Origin: Lamellibrachia satsuma
Lineage: Eukaryota; Annelida; Polychaeta; Sabellida; Siboglinidae
Direction of reading: 5' to 3'
NCBI GenBank assembly: GCA_033239005.1
Contig: BSQZ01000072.1
Span: forward strand, 689,001-753,000
DNA length: 64,000 nt
Shown here: positions 1 to 13,400 of the stretch, piece by piece
Position numbering within the stretch: the stretch's first letter is position 1
Layout: every line of letters starts with the position of its first letter
Translations under genes and position numbers: made by a program
The notes under the pieces: model-generated
The model's database searches: none
What the model was told of the DNA's origin: nothing
What the model saw: the letters and a program-made list of their open reading frames with translations, nothing else

Positions 1-429
1 GTGTATACAGCCATCACAATCCAGGACCTTGTCTGAGCATGTCAGTTGGCATCTGGCACCTGTAACCTCATGAACATCCTGGGTAAAGGTTAAACGGACG
101 GGTATTGCTGTCAACAAACCTGTTGTAATTTGCAGACACATCATCACTATTTGAAAAGTGATTTATTTTCTATACGTGTTGAGATTTTCTATAACGAGGC
201 TTTATGTAGAATCTTTTTATGTACTGCAAGTTTTCTGTCGACCACAACGAGGAACCAGTGTCAAGATTCATCTTGTTGCCGCCCTCTAGTGGCAAGTAAA
301 ACAGGAAAACAAAGAGAAACAGACACCACTCTGATCTGTGAAAGCCTTGATGCTGAAGTGGCTGACCATATCCCAAATAATGAGCAACTGACTTTATGGA
401 AATGGTTCAGGCAGGCTACAGGTGATCTG

Positions 430-490
<61 letters not shown>

Positions 491-722
491 AGTGACCCAA
501 ATTAATTTTTTTCACTATTCACACATAACAGATGTTAAATAAATTGGTAGCAATTTTTTACATTTGTAAATGTGTTTGTGTTCTTAACAATAGCTGTGCA
601 CATATATCGTTGTTTTAATCTAGAAAGGTTGTAAAATTACCAAAAATATGAAACTTCCAAATAATAATGTTGATGGCCATTTTATCAGACGCTTTTTAAA
701 TTTTATTATCTTTCATTTGTAG
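1..722. other. Non-coding sequence upstream of first seen exon
   Basis: No exon was recognised here. A 100-codon open stretch at 130-432 has no family resemblance and no convincing splice borders. The missing N-terminal exon(s) of the UNC13-like gene must lie left of the window or be too short to see. Confidence 0.6.
429..487. repeat. (ATG)n microsatellite
   Basis: About 19 uninterrupted copies of the trinucleotide GAT/ATG. Confidence 0.97.
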
Positions 723-830
723 GATGATTACTTATATCGACAAGTGCTGCAGAGTGTGATCCACCCTTTGGGAGCTCCGGGAACACGCCTTGGGTATCGA
801 CCTCCTGACCTTGCAAGACACCTCACTGAG
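723..830 (+). CDS. UNC13-like exon 1 (first in window)
   Basis: The acceptor follows TTTCATTTGTAG and the donor is GAG|GTATGT. It encodes 36 residues in phase 0, including YLYRQVLQSVIHPLGAPG and DLARHLTE. This matches the N-terminal helix of Munc13-4/BAIAP3 (LYEDALYTVLHRLG in UNC13D). Confidence 0.85.
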
Positions 831-1408
831 GTATGTTTACATCGTCTAAGGACAATTCATAAGGAATTACCACTGACCAGGGTTGGGTTAAATTGTAATT
901 CCATAATCCGTATACAAAATACTATAAGTATTAGGTTGTAACTGTAATTGATTTACAGTAGTGTAATTGTAACTTTTACAGTTGAACACAAACTGGCAGC
1001 AAGAATGTGTGGATTCACCTAAAGGTTTATAAAACCATGCATGTGTAACATTTAATAAAAATTAGTATTAATGGAACATGTAATGTTCTTTTTACAAAAA
1101 CATTGTAGTTGTGCTATGAATTATTGCAGTTGACCCTTCATGAAGCATTGTACTTTTTTTTGAAGCACTGTACATTTTAAATGTCATTTTTCTGAAGCGA
1201 TGTAATTGCTTTTTTGAAGTGTTGCAATTTAGCGTGATGCTGTGGCATTGTAATTGACCAGGGTAATTGAACCCAGTCCCAGCACTGACGTGTGGTTATG
1301 GAATTACCCCTTTCTTACTGCTTTGGATTGTGGAAACAACATTTTTATAAGTTTTCCTAATTCATTAATATAGCTAATAACATTCCAATGAATGTAATAA
1401 AAAAATAA

Positions 1409-1456
<48 letters not shown>

Positions 1457-4400
1457 CAATTGCACTCACTTGAAACTTAACGTTGCCTTCGACAACATAA
1501 CATTGAAAATTATTTAATAAAAATAGTATTAATATTATTAATGGACATGTCAGATCTAGATGGGCAACAATACTTTATTATTATGTACAGTGGTCATCTG
1601 TATATCTTATTTTTTTATTTATAATATTTTAACCTATTTATATTTTTAATGCATATTTTAACCACAAATAAAGATATTCACATTCATATAACCAGCATGT
1701 GATCTGCAATACATATATGACTGAATTATAATTGTATTGTATTAGATATTCTTTACAGGCTAATTAGATTATGTTCTATTGCCAGCACAAGTCAAACTAA
1801 CTATGAACGTATAAACAGCTTAATATTAAGGAACTTTAAAATATTGCAAGGTGTGAATTATTCTGAATTGGCCACCAGCTAAACTAATAATAAACGTTAC
1901 TCACTTCTATAACTGTCTGTATTTATGACATTGACTCCAGTTTCCTGTTGATTAGATCAGAATGCAGCATTTCCTCTGGCGGTTATCTTTGGCAATGACC
2001 GTAAACATTGTCGTATTGACAGCAGGCAACTATGCAGTGTCTGCCTAAAACCTGACATTTTCTACTAATCAGCATTTTTACAGGATTGGCCACAATACAT
2101 CCCCCCATAACCACCCAGACTTGTTTATGTCTTGTGGTTTCACAGACATATGCATTTCTCATGCAGATGTTGCTTTAACATTTAACCTTCAAAGACATCA
2201 GTAATTTAAGAAACATGAAAACATTCTCAGTACACAGAGGTAATCTGTTTCTTCTGTACACTCTCACTTTTAAAGTGAATTGAGCAAAATGTTGGCATGG
2301 GGATTAAATGTACAAAATCTGGTTTGTTTAGTGTACATCAAAATATTACTCTCAGAGACATCTTGAAACTTCAATGTGTACAAAATTGTATGGCAAGGGT
2401 AGTTACCTGGTTTCTGCATCTCTCACTCAGTACCACTTCTTAAATCATTGCATTCGCTCCCTGTCTAATATCACAATATGTTTAAAATCTGTACAATTAC
2501 CTGTCAAGCACTTTCAACCAAGCAACAAGCGTATTTACGTTCACTGCTCACTCCTGCGAGACAGCCCAGACATCTTCAATCATCTAATTCTAATCTACTG
2601 TTTGTTCCCAGTGTTAAGACAAATGTCAGAACCAGAGCTTTTTCAGTTCTGTGGAACTCACTCCCTGTTAGTGTTAAGTCTGTAGAAAATATAGCAACAT
2701 TTCGCCGTAAACTAAAAACCCACCTGTTTTAAGCTTGCTTATCCTCCATAGCTCCCCAGCGTGCCATTCCAACTGTTTACAATTGGAACTGCTTATCAGT
2801 TATGAACCCCTTGTGTTTTGGGGCACTACCGAGCTTGGGTCTCCCGAGGATTTTAGCACAATAGAAGTACACTATCACTATATTTAACAAGATTGCCATC
2901 CCAAACAACAAGTTCCAGATGGCAAGTGGATAAGGAAGCCATTGGCTTATCGAGAGTCCAACAATTTTCTAATCTATGTGTAGCCCACCCTTATCAAATA
3001 TCTGTCAATTCTATTTTGAAACATATTCACACTACTAGCATTAACACAATCATTTGGCAGTTTGTTCTATTCATTTATCGCCCTCTGTGAGAAAGAGTAC
3101 TTTCTCATGTCCAACCTACACTGCTCCTTAACTAATGCTGCTTTGTGTCCTCTTGTTCTACTGCCTTCTTTAAGTTTGAAGAACATATTCCTATCAACAT
3201 CCTCATAATTGTTCACTATTTTAAATACTTCTATTTGTTCTCCTCTTAGTCTCCAGGTCTCTAGTGTTGTCAAACCACATTGTAACATGCGACTTTCGTA
3301 ACTAAGGTCTCTTAATTCTGGAATCATTTTAGTTGCTCTTCGTTGTATTCTTTCTAGCTTCTAGCTTTCTAGCTATGTCCTTTTACGATACGGCCTCCAA
3401 GCTTATATGTACTATGTACTTTGTTATATACACTATATGTAGTATACACTATATGTTGTATATACTATATTATGTAGTATACACTATATGTTATATACAC
3501 TATATGTAATATACACTATTACATTGTACACACTACGTAGTATACACTATACATAGTATACACAATATGCAGTGTACACTATAAGTAGTATACACTATAT
3601 ACATTGTATACACTATACGTTGTGTACACTATACGTTGTGTACACTATACGTTGTGTACACTATACGTTGTGTACACTATATGTAATATACACTATGTAA
3701 TATACACTATACAGGGGTGAGATTTAGCAAGCCATGGAAGAAAGCCAGTAGCTACCAACCTAGCAAAGTGAAGTAGCCTGACAGCTTCTTGCGTAGCCCA
3801 CTTGTTAATCAGTACTTTGATGATAGAATGTAAATTGTTTGAATATAGAATGTATGAACAACATCAACGACAAATAAAAACACGGTTTTGAAACATTTAT
3901 TTTCAAGGCAGGATCAATACAATGTGATACACAATACTGAATAAAATACCATATACAATTGTACACATGTGACAGGTTGTTTTGCTTTCATAACATGGTA
4001 CACCAACAGTCTACGTGAAAAGTCTCAAAGCGTCACAGAACGTCAGGTCCTATAAACTGAACAGAGGGGAATACTTCGGTGCATCTGCATACACTGTAAA
4101 CCGTTTGAGAGTACATAGCGCCATGTGGGCATTTTATATTAATTATAGTAGAAATCACGCACGCACCCAATACACAATAAAAAGACAGTAGAAAGCAGAT
4201 ATTCTACTATTCTACAACCGTCACAAGTATCCATACCATGGGACCGGGTCTAAATTCACGCGGACATCAACGTTTTGAACATGCAACGAGCATTGCATCA
4301 CATGCATGACGCGGTTGTTTCTGGTAATATGTTCGAGTGTATTGATGGCATATTGGCCTCAGGCATTTGGTAAACATTGCTATCATGACTGTCACATATG

Positions 4401-7400
4401 AACTACCAAGTTATCTCGTCCTGGAGACTGGCATTTTTGGTAGTATATATAAAAGTGGTGCCATGTGGCACAAGATTATCATGACCAGTTATTATTTCAG
4501 TGTAGAATGACCGTTCAGTTACATGTTGAGCGTCGATGTGGTTGATTAAAAATACAATGAATGCTCCCTATTGATATTGCTTCAGCTACGGTTTGGCAAC
4601 GTTTCTTGCAATGTAAAACGTGTCACAAAAACACTATTTATGGTTAACATAAATGCGATATAGCCAGGACAACACTTCTGAGATTTAATTAATATTCCGT
4701 TTATTTTTGCTGGGTCTAAAATAATGCAGCTCCGTAAATATTTCGAGTCGCCATGCAGGCTACTGGTGTAAAAAATTGAAGTCGCCCGAACCCATTTTTG
4801 GGCGCCATTGGCGACCGCTAAATCTCACCACTGACTATACATAGTATACACTATATGTAGTATATGCTATACTACTATGTAGTGTAGTATACACTATATG
4901 TAGTATACACTAGACAAGTAGTATACATTAGACATGTAGTATATGCTATACACTATGTAGTATACACTATACACTATAAATATGTAGTATACATTATACG
5001 CTTTTATTAAAACACATTTGGATGGTCATTTGGGTCATCAAGATATTAGAATAGATATCATTTATACTGTATAACGTGATTTTATGATATTATAGACTTT
5101 GCACCTTTAATTAAATTTCTTAAATGGCATCTTCATAAATGTTGACTTGTTGTCACAGCGTAGTTTCCTGCTAAGGAACGATAATGCTATAATATTTGTA
5201 GACAATGGCATATATTCCGCATAAAATGTATAAATAATATGGATACAGAATGGAAATAATTTATTTGTTAAATGCACTCATTTGCTTTAAGTATGTTGGT
5301 AAACATCAAAATCATCTGGCAACATTCAAGTTCATATTCCTGCAGACAGATAATGTCTAAAGACAGCTGACACATTTAATGACCCAGCAACCCTGTCCTC
5401 TTGGATCCACCCTAGTTGACATCACAAGGGGCGTAGGCTGCAGCTATTGGGTTCCAATAAGGATGTTTCTGGGTGCTGGCCTATTGCCCTATACTTTGTA
5501 CCACACCCACCCTGGTGTCTACACTGTCCTCCAGGTTAGCCCCAATAGGGTGTGGACAAGGCCACACACAGTTTGAAAAAATCTGGAATCTCTTAACTGT
5601 TATCTGCGTTAATAAATTTGAGCAACCACACCTAGAAACTAGCCTTTTCTGCTTTTATTTTTAACCAACCAAAGTGTCCATAAAGCTTGGTTTGTGAGTC
5701 AGTTCAGATGATAACAATACAAAAAAATGGCATGTTTACATTGTGAATAGTTGCTTAGTTGTATATTGAATTGAACAATCTAATGTGCATCAATAATTTG
5801 TTTTAAAACTTTTATGTATTTATCTTGTGAGCAGCTTTTCTGCAACTATTTTTGCTGTGGTGTTTTCTGTAGGTATCAGGTTCTTTCGTTATTTTGTGTT
5901 AAATATCAATTCAGAATTGTCATATGTAACTGTATATATTTCTTGTTGATATATGCGTCTTACATAAAAGATGCATAAAAGAATGCCAATATATTAATTT
6001 CTCATCTCAGAGTACATGGCAATTATGTGTTTATTAATTTATCGGCGAAAGTGTGATAGACATGTTGGCCAAAATTTGACAAGTTAAGACAATGATAAAA
6101 AATGCAGTGCAAAGTTTAAGTTATGAACCCCATTAAGGATTGTTTTTACTGATGACACTTCTATAGGACATGAATCCTCAGGCACCCAAACTCAGAGGTA
6201 CATACAACAGACAGAATTGGTCATTAAGCACGTAATATCATGACCATCACAGCAACGGACCACCAATAATTATGGGTGGAAATGCAATTTCAAGAAATTC
6301 TTGAGATTTTTGTGGAAAGTAGCTATAATTTGAGATGATTTTAAAGGGAAACAAAATACTTATTTTTGGGCCTATGCACATGTAAGAGTTACCAAAACAT
6401 AATTTTGTTTTATTAAAATTTTACAATTAAAGTGTAATCGATTTTTTACAACAATGTAATTGTATTTCAGTTTTAATGATGCTTTGTAATTATAATTAAC
6501 CATTGTAATTGAGCCCACCCCAGGCAGCAAGGATACATTAATTCACCTAAAACACTGTCTAAAATGGAACAGTGATGTAGAAGGGTCGATCCACCCAAAC
6601 ATGAACTTAACATGATCATCTGCTTGACGGGTTTATCTTGTCTCGTTTGAATGCGAAATAATTTTGTGAGATGCTGCAGGTATGATAACATAATATATAA
6701 GCCAATGAAAAGTGTTCATTCGCTACGTTTTTCCACTATACGGGTAGTCTCGTTTACCCTTGATGTGGCACCACCGTTTGCTTGCCAAGTTCATGAAGGC
6801 AGTTGAGCGTTGGCTAAGCCTAAATTAAATTACAACACCGGTGATCCCCCAGGTCTCGTAATGTTCTTTGGGGGACCAACTGAATACCGTTTAAAACCAA
6901 TAATATTAAAGGGAAATAAAAGTCACTAAAGTTATTAAAACATAACCATTTGCGACTACAATTAAGAATATCGTGCCAGTGGTTCACTATGAAAACCTCG
7001 TTGAACACACAGCATCTTAATTTCATGGGCTGCGCCATACTGTTAGGTAACCCTACGTCACTCGCCAAATGAAAATATATTGGTTTACACCTATTTCTAC
7101 ATTTTCCAATACAATATGTCTATGCTGTTTGCACCCAGCTACAGAGAAAGTGCACTTGCCTGGGTTGAACTTAGTTTCATGAACAAAAAGCTCTTTTGAG
7201 ATAGATGATCTGTGCTGCCTGGGTATAGTTAAAGGAAGTAATTAAACTAACCTATCAGGAAACCATACATTTTTCAAGTTTGTTCCCCAAAAAGTTATTT
7301 TACACAGCGCTCATTACAGATAAGTGGAGGCATGTTTCATCTGGGTTATCAGTTCATTTGTTTCATCATATGACCATTGACATGGAAAAAGAGGAAATTA

Positions 7401-10400
7401 AACGCCACGACCACATGAATGCAATAAGTGTTGGTGACAGTTTTCAGTTTTTCCCCTGTTACTCGTGGCCTCTGAGTGGTAGTTTTTGTAGACGGATGTA
7501 TTACTGTATCGTAGGCCTGGGTTTCACATAGTTTCTCTTCCTGTTCTAATTATATACACTCTTAAAGAGAGTGAACAATGGTTTTCACTGGTTAACTGAT
7601 ACGTAGCTAGTTGGGGTTTAATATAAATATAACGCCCAAATATTTATATTTTTTTTAGTCTCAAAGTAGGTCCTGTGTCTAAATTAACAGTATTTATACA
7701 TCCTGCTTTAACCATGATCGTTATTTACCATCAGAAATTCTATAAAACAGGAATTTCACAGACCAATAAACAATCCAGTGAAAAAGGTTATATTTTACAT
7801 TCAGAATTGAAGATTTATTGGTCAGACTTTAATTGATTGCAAGATCATGTATTTTTTTTATATTAAGAGGTTAAAGGTCACCATAGTAACACTTATTGTA
7901 TGGTTATTATTATTTAACCAACTGCAATGTTATTTAAGTACTAATAAATTCAGTGTTACAATGTCCCGTAGAACAGTGGTTCAGTTGACCAATGAAAATC
8001 GTTGACCATTGCCTTTAATTAACTGGGCCCTAGTTCGTACTGTTGGGGACAGCCCTTGCTGGATTCCCACCCACTAGTTACTATTCCTGGCCACAGGCTG
8101 TTTCCCAGAAGATGTTCCTATGCCACAGCGGTCCCAAGTGGGCGGGAATTCCCCCAGTGACATTGAAGTACCAATAGTAGCAGAAGAATGCGGTGTCTAC
8201 GTCATAGCCAGATCCTTGTATATATATATATATATAGCTGTGTGTCGCAGTCAGTATGAAGTTGGCACTACCCTGTGCATGTTGCACTGCTGTGTAAGGT
8301 AGAACGCACACATTATTTGAGGATTACACATCACATGGGATTTATTGTCTGAAAACCTGAGCTTTATTTGCTGGGATGGCAAAACCCAAACAAGCTTTTC
8401 ACACTTGGAAAGGGAAGGTATGTTGTAGAAGTGTTTATTAAATTTTTGTTAACAGTTTGTAATGTATTAACACTTTGTAATTATATTTAACACTTTGTAA
8501 TTTAGTCATTATATGTTTGTGGATTACACATCGTTTTGGATTTATTGTTTGAAAACCTTTCAGCTTTGTTTGTTGTGATGACTAAACCAAAATGTTCAAG
8601 TTTTTCATCCTTAGATAGGGAAGATAGGTTGCAGGAGTGGTTATTTTATTTTATTTTACAGTTTGCAATTTATGAAATTATCAGAATTTTTACAGTTCAA
8701 TTTCTGGACACAGGTAATGAATTCCATTGATTCTGGGTTGACTTTTAAAATATTTTGTTGTTAACAGTTATTCAATTTTTTTTTACATTTAACGTCACTG
8801 TAAAAATAAATTTAATAAAAGTGTTACTGATGGAAAAATATCATTGGGTTACGAAATCGTTTTTATTTTAATGGTTTGTGGTCATCATCTCAGTTATTAA
8901 AACAAAACTATTACTTATACATCAACAGTTATTATTCACCACTGCTAAATGTATTGATTCATCAACATACCTACTTCTGATAATCTATCTCCCTAATCTT
9001 TTAATCAATCCAGGAGTATGTACCCTATGTATTTATGATAAGTATTATTTACAGGCTATGGACTATAATACAGTCGTGTGTGAAATATAATATTTGAAAT
9101 GCATTTTAAAATTAATTCTAAAAAGACCATTACAAAATAGCCCTGTAAATCATAGTATTTACTACTTGTGTAAATAATAAATACACTGTAGACTTGCTCC
9201 AGTGTCAACACTTTTCAGTTTATTTATTTATTGCGAAGATGTTCAAATGAGGTTATTCTCCAAAACTAATAATTCTGTGTTGATTTATTAAAATATTACA
9301 GTATGTAAATATGTGTTCTTTTGCTAGAAAATGTTCAGGGCAACAACATGTTATATTTTATATGAAAGAAATTTTAATTTACCAACACGTTTTATATGGA
9401 TATTATTTTAACCAAGTGAGATGTTACAAGTACTAATAGATTCAGTGTCGCAATGTCCCATAATGCATTTGTTCAGTTAATCAATCAAAATTGTTGTACA
9501 TTGCCTTTAAGGATGGGTCTTGGGACTGCCAAAGCAGTTGGCAGTCATAAATTGTCAACTAGTAAGTTTTGCTTTGACCTGACAGTGGCAGGTTCTCAGA
9601 CTGTAAAGTAGCTAGTAATAATTTTGTTAAACTTTCGTGTTCTTTTAGTTAGATTTATAACTTTTTTGAAAAAGGTGTTGTTCAAAATTCATCCACATTT
9701 TACTATCTTGAATCTCTTTACATTTAGTGAGAAACATACTTTACTTATAGTGAAAAACATGCTTTTCATGTTTTGCTCAAATTAACCATGTCCATATCCA
9801 TTGGTCAGAGATCATTGGTCAGAATTTGATAATGATCAAACTTAAGGTTACTTGGCATAAATACAGTGCTCATTGAAAGGTTGTTGTTAACTAGCAGTGT
9901 ATAAGTTACTAATAATTTATTAATTGGTCTTTGTTCATTGACTCTGTTTTATTCTAGTTAAACCAGCTCAACTGTTTTATTATTGCACAACAGTTCGTTG
10001 ATGCAGTGTAAACAATTACACAGGACACCTGCAAATATTTAGTCACACAAATTGGATAAGATATTTCAGGATATCTAAGTTATCTGTTAATGCCAGCAAT
10101 GATTACATAAATGCAACCATGGTGTCAGTTTTCCGTTTTCCCGTCAACCCATAAATTGTCAGTTTATGAGATTCCCATGTCTAGCGTCATTTAATACTAT
10201 ATTTGGTACAGCATGTAATCATTGGTGTAGATGTCTTGGAAAAGATAGGGGGTGGGTATGACTAATATAGGATTCTGAGCTTGCGTAATACTTGTGGTAT
10301 ATTTGTTTATTGTGTGGTGTAGTGATATAGAATATTATTCAAGGCAAATGTAAGAAGAAAGTGTTTGTACATACAGTCATCTTCCTGTGGTAATGGGTTC

Positions 10401-13400
10401 TTAGTAAGAGGAAATCTGATGAATTCACAGCGGAACTTCTGAGGGGGAAATAGCCGTTCTTAAAGCTCAAGTGGTGACAAAAATCAGAAATCTCAAAATA
10501 CGTTTCTTGATAACTGGGTTTATATAATGCACAACATTGCACATTTTAAAAAGGTTTTAATTTTTAAATATATATATATATATATACCAGTTCACAACAA
10601 AGAAATTATGTGTAAAATCAGAAAACAGCAATAAAGTTAATGAGACTAAACAGAATTGGTTTCATGGAGGGAGCAGTTGTTTGTTTGGCATTGAACATCC
10701 ATGTATTTTCCAATATTTTTCCTTCTGATTTTCCAATCTCAGATGATAAGGGCGCTGGTGAAAGAGGAACAAATAAATTACGTTCAGCTACAGTGATGTT
10801 AGTGTGGGTATACCTCTGTGGTTATACCTTGTGGGTATACCTGTGTGGGTATACCTTGTGGGTATACCTGTGTGGTAGGTGGTGGTCACATCATGGAGGA
10901 TGAGAACTTGGATATCCACAGGTGTAATTCACATGTTGGGGTTGTGGGGGGTTTGTGTAGGAGATATGAGTGATATATCAAAATGCTGCATTTGTTTAGA
11001 CACATCTTGTTTACATGTTGTCTGTCAGAATTTGCCGTTTTCATATATTATTGCTTCAGGTCTGCAATGTTTATCTGCCATATTATTTATTTGCAATTTT
11101 GTGTCAAAATAACTAATTCATGGGAAATTCTAAATATTAATATGCCAACTTCTAAATATAACATCAATATATCAGGTCCTCATTGTAAATTTTAAAATTA
11201 ACAATACAAATTGATTGCTGAAAATATGTTAAATATGTGTTATGTCGATGTTTTAATTAGGCCATTTCATGGTCAATGATACTTTTTTAAATATTATTAA
11301 TATTATTAAAACAGTTTTAATAAAAGTTAAAATCAAAAAGAGTTGGCATTGATCATTAGATCGGGTAACTTACGATAGTGTGAGTAGCTGCATGTAGCAT
11401 TATATAAAGAACTGGACCACTGTTTTTTTCCCTGTATTTTGACCGTATCCAGTAAAATAATGTACTAGTTTGTCCAATCATTTCATAAAAAAAACATGTT
11501 TGCACAAGTGAACTAACATATCATAGTAGATACTAGATAGGTTTGGTATTTAACGAAATTATTTTTAAATGAAACAAGCAAAAAATTTAATTGAGGAAGA
11601 ACTGTATTGTCGTGCGCTAACACACTTAATGTCCAGACCTAATGAATGGAAAAAGCCACATATTTGCTGTGGTTTCCAGTAATCTCTCTACTTGTCCATC
11701 TTTGGCTTATCTTGTCAGCGGAATGACTAGGTATGTACCCACCAGCCACAACAGTCATTATCTCCGTGGTGCTCTTCACACCAACCAGGAGAGGTCATGC
11801 ACTTATTTATCACCTTAGTTGGCCATCCGCTTGGCCTATACATTGTCCTGGTACAAATGAATCAAATAGTCATTGAGGGAATAAAATATCAGTAGATTCA
11901 ATTGAATATCCATTGATGGAATGAAACTTTCACTGATAGAATCAAATATATATCACTGTAATCAAATATCTATTACTAGAATCAAATATCCACTGATATA
12001 ATTAAATATCAGTCGATTGAATCAAATATCTTCCAATATTATTAGCTATTCAATGGTGAATAAAATATCCACCAACATAATCAAATATCCACTAATTGAG
12101 TCTAATATCCACTGATAAAATCAAATATCCACTGATATAATAAAATATCCACTGACAAAATAAAATATCCACCAACAGAATCAAATATCCAAAGATTTAG
12201 ATGAAACATTATTGATCAAGTTATCTTTAGAAAAAAATATAATAGTAGTAAGATCTACAATTTAAGCTGTAGACTTAATTAAGTTATCATTAAGTTAATT
12301 TGTAATTAATTTTATTTTATTTTACTTCTTCGGTTTCCAATTTTGGAAATACATACTGATTGATGGATGGCGTTGCAGGTGTTTGGCTTTGGAGTAGAAA
12401 AGCGACAGTCAATCTCAAGTGAGCTGCAGCTATTGAAGGTAGGTGCTGCAAAACCTTCTTATTGTGATCAGTTCACATATCGCCCAGTACCTGTCATTGT
12501 GTTATGTGGAGATCAACTTTGATTACATCTGACCTATTCACATAAGTGTATTTATTGGCCATGTTGACTCTAGCACCCTGTTTCCATGGCAGCCACTTTA
12601 CAACATGCACTTATGATAGACAACATTTATAATTATGATTTAAGTGTGAAATATTTTATTTATTGATATATTTTTAACATACAGCCATAACTGAACTTAA
12701 TAACTCCTGTTATTTTTTGGAGACATTCAGCTTTTAATGGATGGTGTCGGTTTAGCTTTGAAGTAAGCAATAACGGAAGTAAGCAATAACGGAAGTAAGC
12801 AATAACGGAAGTAAGCAATAATGGAAATTAGTAAGCAATAATGGAAATTAGTAAGCAATAATGGAAATTAGTAAGCAAGAATAGAAATTAGTAAGCAATA
12901 ATGGAAATTAGTAAGCAACAATTCTGTTTCAGCCATCAAACATTGTACTAAGTGTTCAGCTTGTCGAGGCTCGCAACTTGAAACCCAACTACATCACAGG
13001 TAGGTGGTTGGTCGTAATGTTTATCTGCCTTCAACAGTTTTTTACCTGCAACATTGCACAGATTTCCAATCAGTCCTGTTTCACATATGCAATATGGATT
13101 TTGGAGATTTTGGTATATGGCCATATTCCATTTTTATACAGATTTGTTTCAAATTGGAAAAATCATAATAAAGGACATACTGTCTTGTGTTCGTCACATA
13201 AGTATAAAATTAAATGACACCCTTATAGCAATCAAAACACAAACACCTTTGATGCTAGGCAGATTTCCGCAAAACCTGGCAGATGTATTTTGCTGTAGGT
13301 ATATTTCATAACCTTATAGATAGCAACACTCAGTTATGCAGATTAGGAATGCTATGGACATATTAACCAATGAAAAATCTTTTCAGTTCCGGAACTTTAT

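Larger units (their letters stand above)
831..12378 (+). other. 11.5-kb intron rich in repeats
   Basis: No exon was recognised between the two flanking coding exons. The intron holds a TIR element (872-1299), LINE fragments (2352-2732 and 2880-3380), a TATACACTATA array split by a TIR element (3395-4996), dispersed repeats near 6425-7075, 7905-8030, 8315-8660 and 9395-9515, and tandem arrays at 10800-10872 and 11845-12190. In the stretches 5000-6420, 7080-7900 and 9520-10790 only AT-rich sequence was seen. Confidence 0.8.

Noticed and set aside
130..432. 100-codon frame near the left edge
   Set aside because: No family resemblance and no splice borders that fit the first UNC13-like exon.
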